From NCBI GenBank assembly GCA_040756995.1, contig JBFLYK010000002.1, positions 248,001 to 312,000 of the forward strand: a stretch of 64,000 bases of DNA. Reading direction: 5' to 3'. Each line of letters opens with the position of its first letter. Within the stretch, counting starts at the first letter, position 1. Source of the stretch: BP-133 sp040756995 (GTDB taxonomy: Bacteria > Actinomycetota > Acidimicrobiia > IMCC26256 > BP-133). Of this stretch, positions 41,025-49,928 are shown in pieces. The position numbers and the translations under genes were made by a program. The notes under the pieces are model-generated. The model had not been told where the DNA came from, ran no database searches, and saw only the letters and a program-made list of their open reading frames with translations.

Positions 41025-42255
41025 TCAGCCGACCCCGACGACGAAAGCGGCCACGGTGGTGAAAGAACCCCCGACGTTGAAGGTCATGGCGTTGCGGGCA
41101 CCGTCGACCTGGTAGTCGCCGGCGGTGCCGGAGACCTGCTTCGCGGCGTCGAGCAGCATCCGGATGCCGGTGGCGCCGACCGGGTGGCCGCCGCCGAGCA
41201 ACCCGCCACTGGGGTTCACCGGCAGCGCGCCCTTGGGCTCGATGGTGCCGTCCTCGATCAGCTGCCAGACCTTCCCCGGCTCGACCAGGCCGAGGTGATC
41301 GAGGGCGGCGTACTCGGCGATCGTGAAGCAGTCGTGGAGCTCGATGGTGTCGATGGCCCGGGGGTCGGGGAGCTCGGCTCTCTGCAGGACGTCCTCGAAC
41401 GCCCGGCGGAGGTGGGGGAAGACGTAGGGTTCGCCCCGGCTGAGTCGGAACTTCTCCTTCAGCAGCATGGGGGCGGTGCGATGCGCCCACCCCTTGATCA
41501 GAGGCAGCTCGGCCACGTCGGTGCCTCGGCGGCGGGTGCACTCTTCGGCGAAGCGACGGGAGGCCAGGATCACGCCGGCGGCGCCGTCGGTGACCCGGCT
41601 GCAGTCGGACTGGCGGAGATGCCCGACCACGGTGGGGTTGGCGGTGTCGTCCTGGGTGAACCACCCGTCGGGAATCGTGAGATCCCGGGTCTGGGCGTTG
41701 GGGTTGTGCCGAGCATTGTCGAAGTTGAGCTCGGCGATGCGGCTCAGGTGCGCACCGTCGATACCCCACCGCCGGTCGTACTCATCGGCGACCTCGGCGA
41801 ACAGGCAGGGCCACGGGAAGGGGTGACCGACGGCTTCCCGTCCGTTCCACATCGACACGGCCAGCAACTCGCCGGCTCGACGCCCACCGACGTTGCGCAG
41901 CACTTCCGCTCCGACGACGAGCGCGACGTCGTAGCGTCCCGACTCCAGGTCGGCCATCGCCCCGAGCAGCGCCATGCTGCCCGATGCGCAGGCCGCTTCA
42001 TGACGGGACACGGGCAAGCCGGCGAAGGCCGGGTCCACCGTGGCCACCATCCCCCCCGAGGTGCCCCTGGGAGCAGGTCAACTCGGCCGCCAGGTTCCCG
42101 ACGTGGGCCACACCGACGTCGCCGGGTTCGATGCCGGCGGCGGCGATGGAGCCGAGCACGGCCGCTTCGATCAGGGGATAGATCTCTCCGTCGGGAGCCT
42201 TCTCGGCGAAGTCGGATTGCCATCCGCCGAGGACATAGACAGGCTCAGCCGCCAT
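41025..42255 (-). pseudogene. thiolase (SCP-x type) split by a frameshift
   Basis: The N-terminal part (MAAEPVYVLGGWQSDFAEKA to LTCSQGHLGG) and the C-terminal part (MVATVDPAFAGLPVSRHEAA onward, 341 residues) together give one normal acetyl-CoA acetyltransferase-like protein, but in different frames. The break is a run of seven G on the coding strand (42057-42051); six would restore the frame. The nucleophile motif HEAACASGS, LHDCFTI and GHPVGATG are intact in the second part. GAGGAGG precedes the ATG at 42255. Either a sequencing error or a recent inactivation; the enzyme would cleave or transfer acyl groups on CoA thioesters. Confidence 0.8.
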
Positions 42256-42266
42256 CGGACACCTCC

Positions 42267-42683
42267 TCAAGGACAGGACGCCGGTGATTCCGGAATCCAA
42301 TTCGGCATGGTTTCGCCGGCCTCACCGAAGCGGTCGAAGGTGACCCGCATCCGCATTCCCGGCTCCAGGTCGGGAACACCCGGCAGTCGGCCGACGAAGC
42401 GAACGGCGGGAACGTCCTCCAGTTCGACGAGCACGACGGTGTACGGCACCTCGAACGCCGGGTGCGCCGGATGGCGGACCGTCGTCCAGGAATACAGGCG
42501 CCCGAACCCCGCCACCGGCCGGAACTCGGTGTCCCAGCTCCCACAGGCATGGCAATAGGCGCGCGGCAGGTGGATCACCTGGTCGCACCGGGAGCAGAAG
42601 CGGACCACGAGATCGCCCTTCGCCGCCGCCTCGAAGAACCCGCGTGAGTCGGGATCGGTGACCGTCGGGACCAGCCTGCTCAC
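42267..42683 (-). CDS. DUF35 OB-fold/zinc-ribbon acyl-CoA-associated protein
   Basis: 138 residues: rubredoxin-like zinc ribbon (CSRCDQVIHLPRAYCHACGS) followed by an OB-fold (GRLYSWTTVRHPAHPAFEVPYTVVLVELED... GMRMRV). DUF35 proteins pair with thiolase-like or Ltp2-type enzymes and complete their acyl-CoA site. Here it sits between two thiolase-family genes; GTG overlaps the upstream thiolase-like stop (GTGA). Confidence 0.88.
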   Translation of the reverse strand: MSRLVPTVTDPDSRGFFEAAAKGDLVVRFCSRCDQVIHLPRAYCHACGSWDTEFRPVAGFGRLYSWTTVRHPAHPAFEVPYTVVLVELEDVPAVRFVGRLPGVPDLEPGMRMRVTFDRFGEAGETMPNWIPESPASCP

Positions 42684-43906
42684 GCCGCCTCATCCTTCCG
42701 GAGCAGCAGGGCGCTCGCCGCCGCCGGGGGCCCGGACGTCACCAGGCACACGCCGGCGTCGGCGATCTGGGCGGTCGACTCGCCCCGGATCTGGCGTGCT
42801 CCTTCCACCAGGTGGTTGAAGCCGTGCAGGTAGCCCTCCGAGAGGTGCCCTCCGGAGGTGTTGATCGGCAGGCGGCCGCCGGGCTGCAGTTCACCGCTGG
42901 CGGCCAGCGGCCCGGCGTCGCCGGGCTCGCAGAATCCGTAGTCGGCCAACTGCAGCAGCACGGTGATCGTGAAGCAGTCGTAGAACTGCGCCACGTCGAC
43001 GTCGCCCGGCCCCAACCCGGCCCGCCGGTAGAGGACGTCGGCAATGGCGCGGGACGAGACCGACGCGGTCGTCGTCTCGCGCATCAGCGAGGGGAAGAGG
43101 ATCCCGCCTTGCGGCGCGGCGCCCGAGCCCTGGGTGAGGCCGGCGATCAGGACGGGTGGTTTACGGAGGTCCCGGGCCCGGTCGGTGGCCGTGACGACGA
43201 CGGCGCAGGCGCCGTCCGTCTCCAGGCAGCAGTCGAACATCCGGAGTGGATCGGCGATGGGCCGGGAGCTCAGATAGTCGGCCAGCGACATCGGCCGGCC
43301 GTGCATCTGCGCATTGGGATTGGCGTTGGCCCGGGCGCGGGAGGTGACCGCCACCGCGCCGAGCTGCTCCTCGGTGGTGCCGAACTCGATCATGTGCCGC
43401 CGGGCGAGGAGGGCGTAGAAGTGGACCGGGTTGGTGAGGCCATAAGGGGCGAAGTACTCGTCGTACGACGACTGTCCGCCGACCGGTTCGGGATCCGGAC
43501 CGGTGGTGTGGTCGATCTGCCCGACGGGGCGGCCGGGGCGCCAGCCCGACCGGCCGTTGAGCGCCCGGAAGGCCACGACCGTCGTGGCCTGGCCCGACAG
43601 GATCGCCCCGAGGGCCTGGCCGATCAGGGCGCAGGGCGCCGTACCGCCCGGGCCGCACTCGCCCCAGTAGGTCAGGTTCGGGATGCCGAGGGCGGTGACC
43701 AGCTCGTTGGGCCGGACGACGTCCAGGTTGCAGCGCACGATCCCGTCGACGTCGCGGCGCTCGAGGCCGGCATCGTCGAGGGCGGTGAGACAGGCCTCGA
43801 CGGCCAGGGTGAGCTCGCTGCGTCCCGATTCTCGCGAGAACTCGGTGTGGCCCACGCCGGCAATGGAGCAGCGGTCGCGGGCCGCCCACCGTTTCGATTG
43901 GTTCAC
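42680..43906 (-). CDS. thiolase-like protein (lipid-transfer/Ltp2-like)
   Basis: 408 residues of the thiolase superfamily: SIAGVGHTEFSRESGRSELTLAVEA at the N-terminus, DVAQFYDCFTITVLLQLADYGFC and INTSGGHLSEGYLHGFNHLVEGARQIRG at the C-terminus. The classic nucleophile motif is altered (WGECGPGGTAP) and the GHPxGxxG His reads as GYLHG, as in Ltp2-type aldolases and other non-condensing members that act with DUF35 partners. First gene of the minus-strand unit; a TGAAAT element lies upstream. Confidence 0.87.
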   Translation of the reverse strand: MNQSKRWAARDRCSIAGVGHTEFSRESGRSELTLAVEACLTALDDAGLERRDVDGIVRCNLDVVRPNELVTALGIPNLTYWGECGPGGTAPCALIGQALGAILSGQATTVVAFRALNGRSGWRPGRPVGQIDHTTGPDPEPVGGQSSYDEYFAPYGLTNPVHFYALLARRHMIEFGTTEEQLGAVAVTSRARANANPNAQMHGRPMSLADYLSSRPIADPLRMFDCCLETDGACAVVVTATDRARDLRKPPVLIAGLTQGSGAAPQGGILFPSLMRETTTASVSSRAIADVLYRRAGLGPGDVDVAQFYDCFTITVLLQLADYGFCEPGDAGPLAASGELQPGGRLPINTSGGHLSEGYLHGFNHLVEGARQIRGESTAQIADAGVCLVTSGPPAAASALLLRKDEAA

Positions 43907-43940
43907 GGCTTCCAGTCCAGGCGCCGCTGACCGAACGCGG

Positions 43941-43968
43941 CAACGGAGCCGATTTCACATGCTGAACG
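43941..43968 (-). promoter_or_regulatory. TGAAAT element, copy A (toward thiolase-like gene)
   Basis: Minus strand CAGCATGTGAAATCGGCTCC, core TGAAAT at 43957-43952, 46 bp before the thiolase-like start. Shares CA(T)xTGAAATcgG with copies at 44000, 51195 and 51233. Confidence 0.45.
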
Positions 43969-43989
43969 AAGCGACGAAAGGTTTGGCCC

Positions 43990-44020
43990 TCAACCATTTG
44001 AAATGCGGGCTCTTGGCCGC
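43990..44020 (+). promoter_or_regulatory. TGAAAT element, copy B (toward epoxide hydrolase-like gene)
   Basis: Plus strand, core TGAAAT at 43999-44004, 80 bp before the start at 44084. The flanks CAACCAT and GGGCTCTTGGCC match copy D (51179-51208, opposite strand) almost base for base over about 29 bp. Confidence 0.6.
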
Positions 44021-44083
44021 GGCGCCGGGGGCACGGTGAACTCAGCCACCCTCACCAGCCGATCAGACAGGAAGGACAAGGTC

Positions 44084-44512
44084 TTGACCAACGAACAGGT
44101 CGTGCGTGACTTCATCAGTGGAATGGATCAGCCGATCTCGCAGGTCCGGGAGCATCTGCAGAAGTACCTCACCGATGACTGCCTGTGGGGAAACAGCGGG
44201 TTCCCGCCGGCCAGGGGGATTGAGGACATCGTGCAGAAGCACGAGTTGTCCGAGAAGGTGTTCGGGGATTACCGGCTGAAGGTCGAGCTGCTGAACGTCG
44301 CCAGCAACGGCAACGTCGTCTTCACCGAGCGCGTCGATCGGGGTGTCCAGGCCGACGGGACCCCGATCCTGTCGGTGGACGTCACGGGTGTCTTTGAGGT
44401 CCGCGACGGCAAGATCTGTCGCTGGACCGACTACTTCGACCCCCGCGGGCTGCTCGAGCGTCTCGCCGTGCTCCCCGACATCGAGAGTTTCTTCACCGGT
44501 CAGACCAACTAG
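44084..44512 (+). CDS. limonene-1,2-epoxide hydrolase-family protein
   Basis: 142 residues in the SnoaL-like/LEH fold. The LEH catalytic Arg-x-Asp...Asp set is complete: Arg83-Val-Asp85 (TERVDRG) and Asp116 (WTDYFDP). The water-binding Tyr-x-Asn is Trp35-Gly-Asn37. Length is close to LEH (149). It probably opens an epoxide by direct water attack, though relatives can be isomerases or cyclases. A TTG start is chosen, with GAAGGA 7 nt upstream; a longer GTG start at 44036 is possible. The stop overlaps the convergent ferredoxin gene by 4 bp. Confidence 0.8.
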   Translation: MTNEQVVRDFISGMDQPISQVREHLQKYLTDDCLWGNSGFPPARGIEDIVQKHELSEKVFGDYRLKVELLNVASNGNVVFTERVDRGVQADGTPILSVDVTGVFEVRDGKICRWTDYFDPRGLLERLAVLPDIESFFTGQTN

Positions 44513-44832
44513 GTTCCGACCACTCGTACTCCCTTCTTCTTCACCACTACGGACCCGGTGACCACGGCCTGACAGGCCAAGCGGGGATCGCCGCGGGCGA
44601 GACGCCGGACGGGTGACGCCCTCAGCCAGCGCTGCTCGTGCTCGGTCAGCGGACCCAGGGCGTCCGCCCCGGCGATCACGTCGACCCAGCAGATCGTGCA
44701 GCTCCCGTCGCCTCCGCAGATGGTCGGCCACCGGTAGCCGCAGCGCTGCGCCGCGGCCATCACCGTCTCACCCGGTGCCGCCCGCAGCACGACACCCAGC
44801 GGTTCGACGGTGATGGTCGCTTCGGCGTCCAC
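44509..44832 (-). CDS. [2Fe-2S] ferredoxin
   Basis: 107 residues with a beta-grasp ferredoxin pattern: ligands in TICGGDGSCTICWVDV (C-x5-C-x2-C) and a distal Cys in RLACQAVV. A likely electron donor to the Rieske oxygenase at 51320, since no other ferredoxin or reductase is in the window. GTG start. Divergent from the DUF59 gene at 44940. Confidence 0.87.
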   Translation of the reverse strand: MDAEATITVEPLGVVLRAAPGETVMAAAQRCGYRWPTICGGDGSCTICWVDVIAGADALGPLTEHEQRWLRASPVRRLARGDPRLACQAVVTGSVVVKKKGVRVVGT

Positions 44833-44879
44833 CGGTGCACCTTGCCGCAGGAGCCCTGACCGCCACCAGAGGGCGCGAC

Positions 44880-44917
44880 GTCATCATTTGAAAAGGCGCC
44901 CGCTGCAACGTGCAGCG
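44880..44917. promoter_or_regulatory. TGAAAA element (copy C) and inverted repeat
   Basis: In the divergent gap between ferredoxin and DUF59 genes: CATCATTTGAAAAGG (core 44889-44894, plus strand, 46 bp before 44940), then a perfect inverted repeat CGCTGCA-ACG-TGCAGCG (44901-44917). The first resembles the TGAAAT elements; the second is a separate operator candidate. Confidence 0.4.
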
Positions 44918-44939
44918 CTCTCGGGGTCAACTACCGGTC

Positions 44940-45344
44940 ATGAACAGCAGCCATCCGGATCGGTTCGATGTGCTCCTCGACGCCCTGCGGGAGGTGGTCG
45001 ACCCCTGCTGTGCCGACAAGGGCATCTCGGTCGTCGACATGGGCCTCGTCCGGAACATCAGCCCGACCGGCGACGGTGTGCGGATCGAGATGATCCTGAC
45101 ATCAGGCTGGTGCCCGTTCGCCGTCGACCTGGTGGGCGCCGTCCGGGAGGCGGCGGAAGCGGTGACCGGGCCCGGCCGCGCCGAGGTCGCCCTGTCCTGG
45201 GATGAGGCGTGGGGGACCCACCGGCTGTCGGAGGGTGCCCGGGAGAAGCTCCGGTTCCTGCCCGATCCCCGGCGGGTGACCGACCGGGACGCCTATGTGG
45301 CCGCCAACTTCCGTCCGACCAACAGCTCGGGAGCGCAATCATGA
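44940..45344 (+). CDS. DUF59/MIP18-family (PaaD-like) protein
   Basis: 134 residues: LDALREVVDPCCADKGISVVDMGLVRNIS and the LTSGWCPFAVDLVGAVREAAEAV segment that corresponds to the conserved LTTPxCP motif of DUF59 iron-sulfur carrier/assembly factors (PaaD, SufT). The C-terminal EVALSWDEAWGTHRLSEGAREKL is longer than minimal members. Start overlaps downstream at ATGA. It probably helps mature the Rieske or ferredoxin clusters encoded in this region. Confidence 0.85.
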   Translation: MNSSHPDRFDVLLDALREVVDPCCADKGISVVDMGLVRNISPTGDGVRIEMILTSGWCPFAVDLVGAVREAAEAVTGPGRAEVALSWDEAWGTHRLSEGAREKLRFLPDPRRVTDRDAYVAANFRPTNSSGAQS

Positions 45345-46360
45345 TCGGTGACGCCTTCGTCTTCGACGCCGTCAACCACGTCTTCAACTTCGATTCCAAA
45401 AACGCGCTGGGCAGCGCCGGCGCGATGTTCAACAACCATCTCTATGCCTTCCACGCGGTGCTGACCCCGCCCGGCGAACCGGTTCTGGGGGCCGATGAGT
45501 TCTTGCGGGAGTGGACTCCCCGTGACATCCACGAGATGGTCTACGGGCAGTCGGACACCGATATGGCAGTGGCCATGCCGTTGCCGCTGACCGACCTGTT
45601 CTCCGACGGTCTCTCGCCGTGGGAGCGGTGCGCCGAGTTCGCCGCCATCGACCCTGACCGCACGATCTTCTGGGGTTCGGTCAACCCGCTCGAGGGTCGC
45701 CGGGCGCTGGAACTGATGGAGATCCAGGTCAAGGAGTACGGCGCCCGGGCGTTCAAGTTCTACAACGTCCGCTACGACTACGGCCAGCAGTTCCCCTGGC
45801 GGATGGACGACCCGCAGGTCGCCTTCCCGATCTTCGAGAAGGCCCAGGAGCTGGGCGTGAACCTCATCGCCGTCCACAAGGGTGCTCCGCTCGGCCCCCA
45901 GCACATCGAACACACGCAGACGTGGGACATGGACGGCGCCGCCGAGGCGTTCCCCGACATCAACTTCATCATCTACCACGTGGGGCTGCCGTTCCTCGAC
46001 GAGGTCTGCTGGCAGATCATCCGCTTCCCCAACCTCTACGCCTCGATCGCCGCCACCATCAACTTCATCGGCCGGGCACCCCGGCAGTTCGCCGAGGTCA
46101 TCGGGAAGCTCCTGTTCTGGTGCGGCGAGGACAAGATCATCTACGGCAGCGAGGCGCCGGTCTGGCACCCCCAGTGGGCGCTGCAGAAGTTCTGGGACTT
46201 CGAGCTGCCCCAGGACCTGATCGACGGCTTCGGCTACCCGCCCCTCACCGAGCAGGCCAAGCGCAAGATCCTCGGTGAGAACCTGCTGCGCCTCCACGGC
46301 ATGGACGTCGAGTCGACCAGGGCCCGTCTGGGGCGTGCGCCCCGGAACGGAACGGCGTAG
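45341..46360 (+). CDS. amidohydrolase-2 family protein (ACMSD-like)
   Basis: 339 residues of the metal-dependent amidohydrolase-2 superfamily: N-terminal DAVNHVFNF (single His instead of HxH), central VHKGAPLG, INFIIYHVGLPF, and the C-terminal KIIYGSEAPVWHPQW with the conserved acidic residue changed to Glu. Related enzymes are decarboxylases, hydratases or C-C hydrolases in aromatic degradation. The start overlaps the DUF59 stop (ATGA). One of three family members in the cluster, all different. Confidence 0.83.
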   Translation: MIGDAFVFDAVNHVFNFDSKNALGSAGAMFNNHLYAFHAVLTPPGEPVLGADEFLREWTPRDIHEMVYGQSDTDMAVAMPLPLTDLFSDGLSPWERCAEFAAIDPDRTIFWGSVNPLEGRRALELMEIQVKEYGARAFKFYNVRYDYGQQFPWRMDDPQVAFPIFEKAQELGVNLIAVHKGAPLGPQHIEHTQTWDMDGAAEAFPDINFIIYHVGLPFLDEVCWQIIRFPNLYASIAATINFIGRAPRQFAEVIGKLLFWCGEDKIIYGSEAPVWHPQWALQKFWDFELPQDLIDGFGYPPLTEQAKRKILGENLLRLHGMDVESTRARLGRAPRNGTA

Positions 46361-46380
46361 CCGGAAGACCAGGGGAGCGG

Positions 46381-47241
46381 ATGTCGGACCGGATCAGGTA
46401 TGAGGAGCCGGCGGCGGGCGTGGCCCGGATCGTCCTGGCCAGACCCGAGGCCCGCAACGCCCAGGACCGGAGGCTGCTCTACGCGCTGAACGACGCGTTC
46501 GACCGCGCCGCCCAGGACGATGCGGTGAAGGTCGTGATCCTGGCGGCGGACGGTCCGCACTTCTCGGCCGGCCACGACCTGGCGGACTTCGGTGTCACGC
46601 CCGGCTCCCCGGCCGGCGGCACTGACGGCCACCGGCCGGTCACCTGCTGGGGCGGCTTCGATCTGCCCGGGGCCGAGGGGTGGATGGCGATGGAGGAGGA
46701 GGTCTTCCTCGGCCTGTGCTGGCGGTGGCGGAACTTCCCGAAGCCGACCGTGGCCCAGGTCCAGGGCAAGGCCATCGCCGGAGGCCTGATGCTCGTCTGG
46801 GTCTGCGATCTCGTGGTCGCCGCCGCCGACGCCGAGTTCTCCGATCCCGTCGTCGCCTTCGGCGTGAACGGCCACGAGTTCTTCACCCACGCCTGGGAGG
46901 TGGGACCCCGCCGGGCCAAGGAGATGCTGTTCACCGGTGAGCCGATCACCGCCGGCGAGGCCCGAGCGTTGGGTATGGTCAACCGGGTCGTCGCCCGGGA
47001 GGAACTCGAAGACCACACCCTGGCGCTCGCCGAGCGGATCGCCCGGCAGCCGAGCATGGGACTCAAGCTGGCCAAGCAGGCCGTCAACCAGTCACTCGAC
47101 GCCCAGGGGCAGTGGACGGCGATCCAGGCCGCCTTCAGCCTGCACGAGGTCGGGCACTCCCACAACATGCAGCGCTTCGGGCTTCCGGTCGACCCCGACG
47201 GTGCCGCAGCCATCCGGGCGCAGCACCGCCGCTCGCCGTGA
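46381..47241 (+). CDS. enoyl-CoA hydratase/isomerase family protein
   Basis: 286 residues of the crotonase fold: ARIVLARPEARNAQD, oxyanion segment HFSAGHDLADFG, then VQGKAIAGGLMLVWVCDLVVAAADAEFSDP. An insertion (about residues 75-105) and the FGVNGHEFFTHAWEVGPRRAKEMLFTG region suggest a subgroup without the classic hydratase Glu pair. It acts on a CoA thioester, consistent with the ligase and thiolases of this cluster. Confidence 0.9.
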   Translation: MSDRIRYEEPAAGVARIVLARPEARNAQDRRLLYALNDAFDRAAQDDAVKVVILAADGPHFSAGHDLADFGVTPGSPAGGTDGHRPVTCWGGFDLPGAEGWMAMEEEVFLGLCWRWRNFPKPTVAQVQGKAIAGGLMLVWVCDLVVAAADAEFSDPVVAFGVNGHEFFTHAWEVGPRRAKEMLFTGEPITAGEARALGMVNRVVAREELEDHTLALAERIARQPSMGLKLAKQAVNQSLDAQGQWTAIQAAFSLHEVGHSHNMQRFGLPVDPDGAAAIRAQHRRSP

Positions 47242-48698
47242 GGGCGCGGCTCGTGGCGGCGGCGCTGGTGGCCGTCGTCACGACGTCGTGCGGTACTCGT
47301 GTCGATCGCCCGGAGGGCGCGGCCGTCCCGGTGCGAGAGCCGGCCGCGAGCGGCAGCGGCGTGACCGGCCGAGACACGACCGTCGGGGCTCCGGCTCCGG
47401 AAGAACCAGCCGGTCCGACTCCGTCTGCGCCCGTCAGCCCGACCGGATCGAGCGTCGGTGCCGCCGGGCCGCCGGCGCCGACGGCTGCCGCGGCGCCCGC
47501 CCGGAGCGCTACACCGCAACGTCCGGCGGCAACCCGCGCCGATCCGCAGACAGCGGCGACGCCGCCTCGCCGTGAGCCCGACGAAAGCAGTGCGAAGCCA
47601 CCCGCCCGGGACGGTTCGCCGATCGTCGTGGCCAGCGTGGGTACGTACAGCGGCCCCATCGGGAACGCCCAGGCCCCGGTGGTCCAGGGGGCCCAGGTGT
47701 GGGTGAAGCATGTCAACGGCAAGGGCGGCGTCGGCGGCCACCGGGTGGAACTGGTGGTCTACGACGACGGAGGCGACCCGGCCCGGCATCGCGCCCAGGT
47801 CCAGGACGCGATCGAGCGGCGGGGCGTGATCGCCTTCCTGCAGAACAGCGAGCCGATCTCCGGCGCCGGCAGCGTGGAGTACATCAACCAGCGGCGGGTG
47901 CCCGTGATCGGGATGAGCGGCGCCGAGGGTTGGGCGGCGTCGAGTCCGATGTACTTCCCCCAGGCCTCCACCGGCCAGAGCCTCTACGACGCCGTTGTGG
48001 CCGGCGTTGCCGCCGAGTGGGTCCCGCAGGGGTACACCAAGGTCGGCACGTTGGTGTGCACGGAAGGCCAGGCCTGTCCGGACACCGAGAAGACCTTCGC
48101 CCGCGACGCGGCGAAATTCGGCTACGAACACGTCTATCGGGGAAAGACGTCGTTGGCTCAGCCGGACTACACCGCCGAGTGCCTGGCCGCCCGCAGCGCC
48201 GGCGCCGAGGCCCTGTTCATGATCCTCGACGCCAACGGCATCAGCCGCGTGGCCAGCGCCTGCGCCCGCCAGGGATACCGCCCCCGGTTCTCCGCCGTGA
48301 GTGCCGCGACGGCCGTCCGCTTCAAGGACGACCCGAATCTCGACGGGTTCATCGGGCCGAGCCCCGTCTTCCCCTATTTCCAGTCCGGCACGCTGGCCAC
48401 CGACGAGTTCCGGGCCGCGATGCGGGCCAACAACGTCCCCCTCAGCCCGAGCGGCGCACACGGCTGGACGGCGGGAAAGCTGCTGGAGAAGGCCGCCGCC
48501 GGTCTCTCGGAGCCGCCGACCAGCGAAGGCCTGCTGCTCGGGCTGTGGTCGATCAAAAACGACACGCTCGGCGGCCTGACCGGGCCGCTGACCTTCATCA
48601 AGGACCAACCGGCACTGAACCCCGCCTGCTGGTACTTAACCGGTGTCAAGAACGGGGAATGGGTGAGCCCGAACGGGTTCCAGCTCAACTGCCGCTAG
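47238..48698 (+). CDS. ABC transporter substrate-binding lipoprotein (branched-chain type)
   Basis: 486 residues. Lipoprotein signal with lipobox VTTSC near residue 19, a long Pro/Ala/Thr-rich linker (to about residue 130), then a type I periplasmic-binding domain (SPIVVASVGTYSGPIG, GVGGHRVELVVYDDGGDPA, AFLQNSEPISGAG...). It probably delivers the cluster's substrate to the LivHM/LivG/LivF importer encoded at 60315-63750. GTG overlaps the hydratase stop. Confidence 0.88.
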   Translation: MRARLVAAALVAVVTTSCGTRVDRPEGAAVPVREPAASGSGVTGRDTTVGAPAPEEPAGPTPSAPVSPTGSSVGAAGPPAPTAAAAPARSATPQRPAATRADPQTAATPPRREPDESSAKPPARDGSPIVVASVGTYSGPIGNAQAPVVQGAQVWVKHVNGKGGVGGHRVELVVYDDGGDPARHRAQVQDAIERRGVIAFLQNSEPISGAGSVEYINQRRVPVIGMSGAEGWAASSPMYFPQASTGQSLYDAVVAGVAAEWVPQGYTKVGTLVCTEGQACPDTEKTFARDAAKFGYEHVYRGKTSLAQPDYTAECLAARSAGAEALFMILDANGISRVASACARQGYRPRFSAVSAATAVRFKDDPNLDGFIGPSPVFPYFQSGTLATDEFRAAMRANNVPLSPSGAHGWTAGKLLEKAAAGLSEPPTSEGLLLGLWSIKNDTLGGLTGPLTFIKDQPALNPACWYLTGVKNGEWVSPNGFQLNCR

Positions 48699-48702
48699 TC
48701 GC

Positions 48703-49920
48703 TCAGGCGGACGACGACAACCCCAGGAGCTCGGCGGCATTGCCGCCGTAGAGCTTGCTGCTCTGCACCTCGTTCAGCGGGCCGATCCGGTCGTGGAACG
48801 TCTTCAACGGGTCGGCGAAGCCTTCACAGTGCGGATAGTCACCCCCGAACATCAGCATGTCCTCCATGCCGTTCTCGAGGTAATGGCGGACTGGCTCGGC
48901 CGGGTTGACCGTCGAGCGGAAGTGCTCGAACAGGTACTCGCTGGGCGGCCGCTTCAGCTCGACCTTGTGCTCCCGCACCATGCCCTCGAAGCCGTAGCAG
49001 ATGTCGAGCCCCGGCCCGTTCACCACGCCGCCGATGCTGCCGGGGATCCCGGTTCCACCACCGGCCAACGGGCTGATCCATCCGGCGGTGAGCTCGACAG
49101 TGGCGAACCGGAGCGTCGGGAAGCGATCGAAGACACCGCCCAGGATCAGGTCGGCCACGGCGACCTGCACCCCGAGATGGGAGAAGGCGAAGTCGAGCGC
49201 CCCGAAGAGCGGGTCGGCGTCATCCTCGAACCAGCCCTCGGGCAGCCCGCTGGCCCGCACGTCGGTGTCCTGGATGTGAAAGACCGGGACGATCCCGTTG
49301 TCCACGAACGCCTGCCACGCCCGGTCGTGATCGGGGTGGGACATCCGCCGTCCGTCGACGAGGCCGTAGGACATGAGCGCCGCCCGTACCCCGTTGCGGG
49401 ACAGGTAGCGCAGTTGCTCCTCCAGCCAGCCGAGGTCGCCGCCGCGCAGGGTCACATGGCCGACCGGCTCGAGCCGGCCCTTGCCTTCCTGGCGGACCGT
49501 GACGGCCCAGCGGTTCCAGGCGGTCAGGTTCGCCCGCAGGATTTCCAGGCGCCCGGCCACCCGGCCGTAGAGGAAGCCGATGTGCGGGAACAGCAGTGCG
49601 ACGTCGAGGCCGAGCCGGTCGAGCGTGGCCACCCTGGCGGCCGGCTCCCAGGCATCGCGGGGCATGTCCTCGATGTAGTCGACCTCGGGCGGGAGGCCGG
49701 CACGCCACCGTTTCCACGGCCCGTACTGCGTGACAAAGCCGTCCTCCGGCACCACCTTGGAGAGAATGTAGACGCTCCGTCCGGCGGCCCGTGAGATCAC
49801 CCACGGATAGCCGAGATGGTCACGCTCGACCTCGAGGGCCAGATGGCGATCGTGGGGATCGCAGTGGTCCTGCCAGAGGGTTGGGTACTCGATGAGGTGC
49901 TGGTCGAAATCGAAGATCAT
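48703..49920 (-). CDS. amidohydrolase-2 family protein
   Basis: 405 residues with N-terminal DFDQHLIE (D-x-x-H) metal motif, VFHIQDTD, FSHLGVQVAVADLILGGVFDRFPTLRFATVE and the closing MLMFGGDYPHCEGFADP, typical of the COG2159 amidohydrolase-2 group. It follows another family member by 8 bp on the same strand, so they are probably cotranscribed and act on related intermediates. Convergent with the substrate-binding lipoprotein gene. Confidence 0.87.
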   Translation of the reverse strand: MIFDFDQHLIEYPTLWQDHCDPHDRHLALEVERDHLGYPWVISRAAGRSVYILSKVVPEDGFVTQYGPWKRWRAGLPPEVDYIEDMPRDAWEPAARVATLDRLGLDVALLFPHIGFLYGRVAGRLEILRANLTAWNRWAVTVRQEGKGRLEPVGHVTLRGGDLGWLEEQLRYLSRNGVRAALMSYGLVDGRRMSHPDHDRAWQAFVDNGIVPVFHIQDTDVRASGLPEGWFEDDADPLFGALDFAFSHLGVQVAVADLILGGVFDRFPTLRFATVELTAGWISPLAGGGTGIPGSIGGVVNGPGLDICYGFEGMVREHKVELKRPPSEYLFEHFRSTVNPAEPVRHYLENGMEDMLMFGGDYPHCEGFADPLKTFHDRIGPLNEVQSSKLYGGNAAELLGLSSSA

Positions 49921-49928
49921 CGCGGTCG

